From Selaginella tamariscina (Eukaryota; Streptophyta; Lycopodiopsida; Selaginellales; Selaginellaceae), in the NCBI GenBank assembly GCA_003024785.1, contig PUQB01000316.1:192271-256270 (forward strand): a stretch of DNA of 64,000 bases. The letters are read 5' to 3'. Below are positions 60,700-64,000 of the stretch, in pieces. Numbering within the stretch: position 1 is the stretch's first letter; each line of letters begins with the position of its first letter. The notes under the pieces are model-generated. The model did not search any database. It was given only the letters and a program-made list of their open reading frames with translations, and was not told where the DNA came from. Made by a program: the position numbers and the translations under genes.

Positions 60700-62900
60700 T
60701 TACACAAATATGCACCATGTAGGTTCACACACACAACATATGTTTGTCCTCCACCAAATTGATAATTGTTGATGAAGATACACTTTTCCCTTCATAAAGT
60801 TTATCGTTTCAACACAGTTTCCTTCAAAGAACCTGACTTTGTATACCTCCTTTCTATTGCGGCTTTCACCTTCACACTATGCAGAACTGCATCAGTGAGG
60901 TCTAATATTGTCGCCTCTAGCAGTGGTACTCTTTTGGCAAATCTTGCTCTTCTTGCTCTCGCGTGAATCACTTCCCTGTTCTTTGTAGTTGACTCTCGTG
61001 AGTTCTTTTTCTATCATGTCTCCCAGTTCTACCATGAAAATGTGGTCCTCATGCTTGATCCACCAAGATAGTCATGTTTTCAAAGCTCGAATGTTTAACG
61101 CTCGTCCTTCTTAAAAAGACTCAAGAATTGCTATTTGTTCTTTTCTGGATTGTTCATTCAGTGTTGTAGGCCAGGCACAAGCAAGCTTCATGTGTTCTTT
61201 TACGATTCATTTCTTTGTTACCTGATGCACAGATTGCATAAAGTAAAACAAACAACTTCTTTCCCTTCCTTTCATCTTTGCTCTGTTGTTGAACAAGGCT
61301 ATCCATATTGCTTCAACCTCATCCAACATGAAACCAACAAAGTTTACATTCTCCAAACCCTGTTTCTTACAAACCTCTAGCATTGTGTTTAAGAACTTCA
61401 GCACTATGTATTCAACACGCAAACACACACTCAGCCATTAAACACGTCGGATGACATATCATCTCAACACACACACACACAACATGCAAAATTATCTTTG
61501 CGGCACATATCTGCATAAGCTATAGTGACCATGGATCTGACACTGTAAGAAAGTGTTAGATAACAAAGAATAGAAAGTGTTATAAAGTGTTCTACAACTT
61601 ATAATGGATCATAAAGGTGTACTTCAATTATTGCTCAGTTTGGTATACGGTGTGTGTAGTTTATAACAAGCCATTGATCATGAAGGTCTCCTCCACTTTG
61701 ACACCTTCTAATGTAGTTGTCTCATGAACCCTGTCCCTCAACTGTCATTTTAAAGATCAAAGGCTCCTCTTTAGCACCATATAGTTCCATCACTAGAACA
61801 TGTATGACGTGAATGGAAGGTATTGGCAACTTTGTCTTCAGCTCTAGAAGACCCTCATAACCCTTTCTAAAGTGTGTCTCCTTCTGTCTTGATTGTGTAA
61901 TCTAGTCCCAAGTCCTAAAAAAAAGGTCACGTCAGTGCGCAGAGATCTAAAGAAAATACCTTCAATGATTTGTAAGAGGTTCAAGTTTTGAGAGTAAACC
62001 AGTGTACGAGACTTCTCCTCATTCCTTAAAAGGTTTTTCAAAGATGAGTTCATGTGCAGCTTGAAACTCAATCACTCGTTACAGACTTCTCTTTACTGTG
62101 TTGTTGACACTAGCTTTGGCACGTTGAAAGTTTGAAGCTGACATTGAGGGGTTGACCGGATGCTGATGAACACCTCTATGAATGAACAACCTTATAAAAG
62201 AAATGTTGTCTGGCAGAATGTAGTACACATAAGTCATACAAGTGTGCACTCCTCTCCACAATGCTTACATTTTGTGCCTTGCACTTTGCCTGACTCAGTT
62301 GTCTTCGTCTTCTCCACAGCACTCTTGAAGTGATATTTATTTTCTTTCTTCTCAAAAGCCAAGTAGGGCAATTAGTGTTGATGCATTTGAGATGTCTGAC
62401 ACAGAAACTTCAACTAACTCACACTAGACCATGCCAGTGTGTTGTGCTCGGGTGTGTCCAATGGTAACAGCCATCCTTGCAATTTATCTCCAAGTACTTC
62501 TCTGTGCTTTCTTTCTTTGGAGGAAGTTTGTAAACGACATTTCCATTGTATACCTTTGGTAGTTCAGAGACTCGTTTAATTTTAGATGAATTAATGAGAT
62601 CCTTCCCTATTTTACATTTGTATACTCTTAGAAGACACATCAACATGGATTCTTCACGCTTCTTTGTCCGTAACATGAACAGCGGGCACAATGTGTAAAA
62701 GACAAACTAGTTTGATGCATTACCTTTTGGTAACAACTCCATAACTTTTCTAGAACAACAATTGAACCACATGTATATTGAACCAACAAGGAATTTCAAA
62801 CATGCATTTCCATCTTCATCGATTGGGAAATCTTTCTTAATGCTAACTCTGGCCATGACAACGCAAGGAGAAAGCTCAGTGGTTTAAGAAAGCAAAGCAA
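60700..62900 (-). other. Unidentified minus-strand ORFs, probably transposon-derived
   Basis: Open stretches on the minus strand at 62419-62691, 61844-62071 and 61207-61428, and an ATG-initiated piece near 62850 (MARVSIKKDFPIDEDGNACLK), look like parts of one long degenerate protein of about 600 residues. It is rich in charged residues, interrupted by stops and shows no motif I can name. Candidate: an old transposon protein. Host function is not supported. Confidence 0.3.
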
Positions 62901-63226
62901 AAGATTAAACACACTCTTGTTCACAAAAAAACATTTATAGTCGTTGATATTAAACGTGAACACACTTTTGTAGATAATTAATTCTACTCCACCTAGCTCA
63001 CAATGTTTTTAATACTGTTCTATAGTATCATTAATTACTATTTGTTAAATTTAAAAGATCTTTACCTTTACCAATTATTCACATATTTTAATACTAACTC
63101 TAAAATTTAAATGTCACATTTAATTCATAGGGTTTACTATTTTCATTGTGGCTAGGGGATTTTTTTAGATAGGGTTTATTGTTTTCATTTTTAAAAAAAT
63201 AATAGGGTTTACTGTTTTCATTACGA
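62901..63226. other. AT-rich spacer with TAGGGTTTACT repeats
   Basis: A motif ATAGGGTTTA.T.TTTTCATT occurs three times at about 63127, 63171 and 63203, spaced about 35-45 bp. No gene is supported. Confidence 0.5.
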
Positions 63227-63249
63227 CTAGGGATTTTCTATCTCATATC

Positions 63250-64000
63250 TGAAATCTGAAATCTCCTCCGAGGGGCAGCACCATCCATATTGAGTTGGCA
63301 ATTTAGATATAAGCTTATGTAAAGGAATATGTAGAGTGTGAGATTCATTTTGCCTCTCAAGCTAGAGATCACATAACATCTCAACTTTGCCGTCTGGGAC
63401 AAAGGATTTCTTGTCATCTCATTTGTGTCGTTTGAGAGGGTCGGCACCAACCGGCCTCATTTGGTAACCATAAGGTTAGTTGAATTTCATTTTCTTTTAA
63501 TTTAAGGCTCAAGTCTCAATATCATTGTGTGTAGGGGCTGACATTTCTATGCCGATTAAGAGGGTCAGCACCATCCAGCCTCAGTTGGTAGCCACAAGGT
63601 TAGTCGACTTTTATTTCATAACCAAGCCTATGCTTAAACGATCATATCTTTTTGTGTAGAGGCCAAGGTCCGAACATCATCTCATCTGTGCCGTCTAAGA
63701 GGGTTGGAACCAACCAGCCTTAGTTAACAGCCACAAGGTTTAGGGTTTAATTTATTTATTTTTAATATGAGGCTTAAGTCTTCATATTGCTGTGTGTTTT
63801 TGTGTAGTGCCCAAGTTAAGGGGTCAACATTTTCTGTACCGACTAAGAGGGTCGGCATTGTCTAGCCTCAATCGGCAACCACAAGGTTAGTCAACTTTCA
63901 TTTTCTATGTTCAAACAACCATATCTTTTTATGCAAAGGCCAAGGTCCGAACATCATCTCATATGTGCTATCTAAGAGGGTCGGCACCAACCGACCTCAA
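63250..64000. repeat. Minisatellite-like array, AAGAGGGTCGGCACCAACC units
   Basis: The core TAAGAGGGTCGGCACCAACC, followed by GCCTCA.TTGG.A.CCACAAGGTTAGT, recurs at about 63433, 63556, 63695, 63843 and 63972, with a weaker first copy near 63270. Spacing alternates between about 123 and 148 bp, so two half-units form a higher-order unit of about 275 bp. The array runs off the right edge of the window. Confidence 0.85.

Overview
The window is nuclear DNA of a land plant. The evidence is a Dicer-like protein with two C-terminal dsRNA-binding domains, a DUO1-type R2R3 MYB, a P-class PPR protein, a plant GPAT, a small plant-only TIGR01589 protein, plant cytosolic-type tRNA genes and plant Ty3/gypsy and PIF/Harbinger transposons. 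Most introns in the host genes are very short (about 50-110 bp, a few up to about 750 bp) and are packed with (GT)n, (CA)n, (CT)n and (TA)n. The PPR gene is cut into ten exons, which is unusual for flowering plants and more typical of mosses and lycophytes. I therefore lean weakly towards a seedless plant; this is inference, not proof.

Layout. 1-2.9 kb: decayed Ty3/gypsy pol and the start of its 3' LTR. 3.2-3.9 kb: small inverted-repeat element. 4.3-8.2 kb: SF3B1-like splicing factor with several single-base frame breaks. 8.2-10.3 kb: tandemly duplicated tRNA-Gln segment, an unidentified exon pair, tRNA-Leu. 11.2-19.6 kb: Dicer-like gene (best fit DCL4), followed by a second tRNA-Leu. 19.8-21.9 kb: AT-rich spacer. 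21.9-23.8 kb: glycerol-3-phosphate acyltransferase, then tRNA-Glu and a cullin exon fragment. 25.2-28.1 kb: almost complete PIF/Harbinger element with TIRs, transposase and a trihelix-type ORF1. 28.4-32.6 kb: a second Harbinger copy in the opposite orientation, split by a 1.7-kb solo LTR. 33.1-34.1 kb: rearranged duplicate of the tRNA-Glu/cullin/GPAT-last-exon block. 34.9-35.3 kb: TIGR01589 gene. 36.7-40.2 kb: MGAT2 (GnT-II). 41.2-45.7 kb: PPR gene. 45.9-47.2 kb: DUO1-like MYB. 48-57 kb: nested transposon remnants, including a second solo LTR of the same family inserted in another gypsy element. 57.1-64 kb: tandem repeats, two more tRNA-Glu copies, a MITE, a larger cullin fragment, unassigned transposon-like ORFs and a minisatellite-like array running off the right edge.

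The host genes do not form a pathway: they cover splicing (SF3B1), small-RNA production (DCL), cutin/suberin or glycerolipid synthesis (GPAT), N-glycan maturation in the Golgi (MGAT2), organelle RNA processing (PPR) and probably male-germline transcription (DUO1). A recurring feature is apparent one-base deletions, some in short homopolymers, inside otherwise conserved coding sequence (SF3B1, DCL, DUO1). These may be residual long-read assembly errors or real decay. GPAT, MGAT2 and the PPR gene assemble into clean reading frames across all their introns. I did not find evidence for a wholly new molecular system. The strongest items for follow-up are the divergent SF3B1 copy, the altered DUO1 R2 repeat, the GA-AG splice site in DCL, the three in-frame mini-introns of GPAT, the nested solo-LTR family and the mobile tRNA-Glu/cullin/GPAT module.
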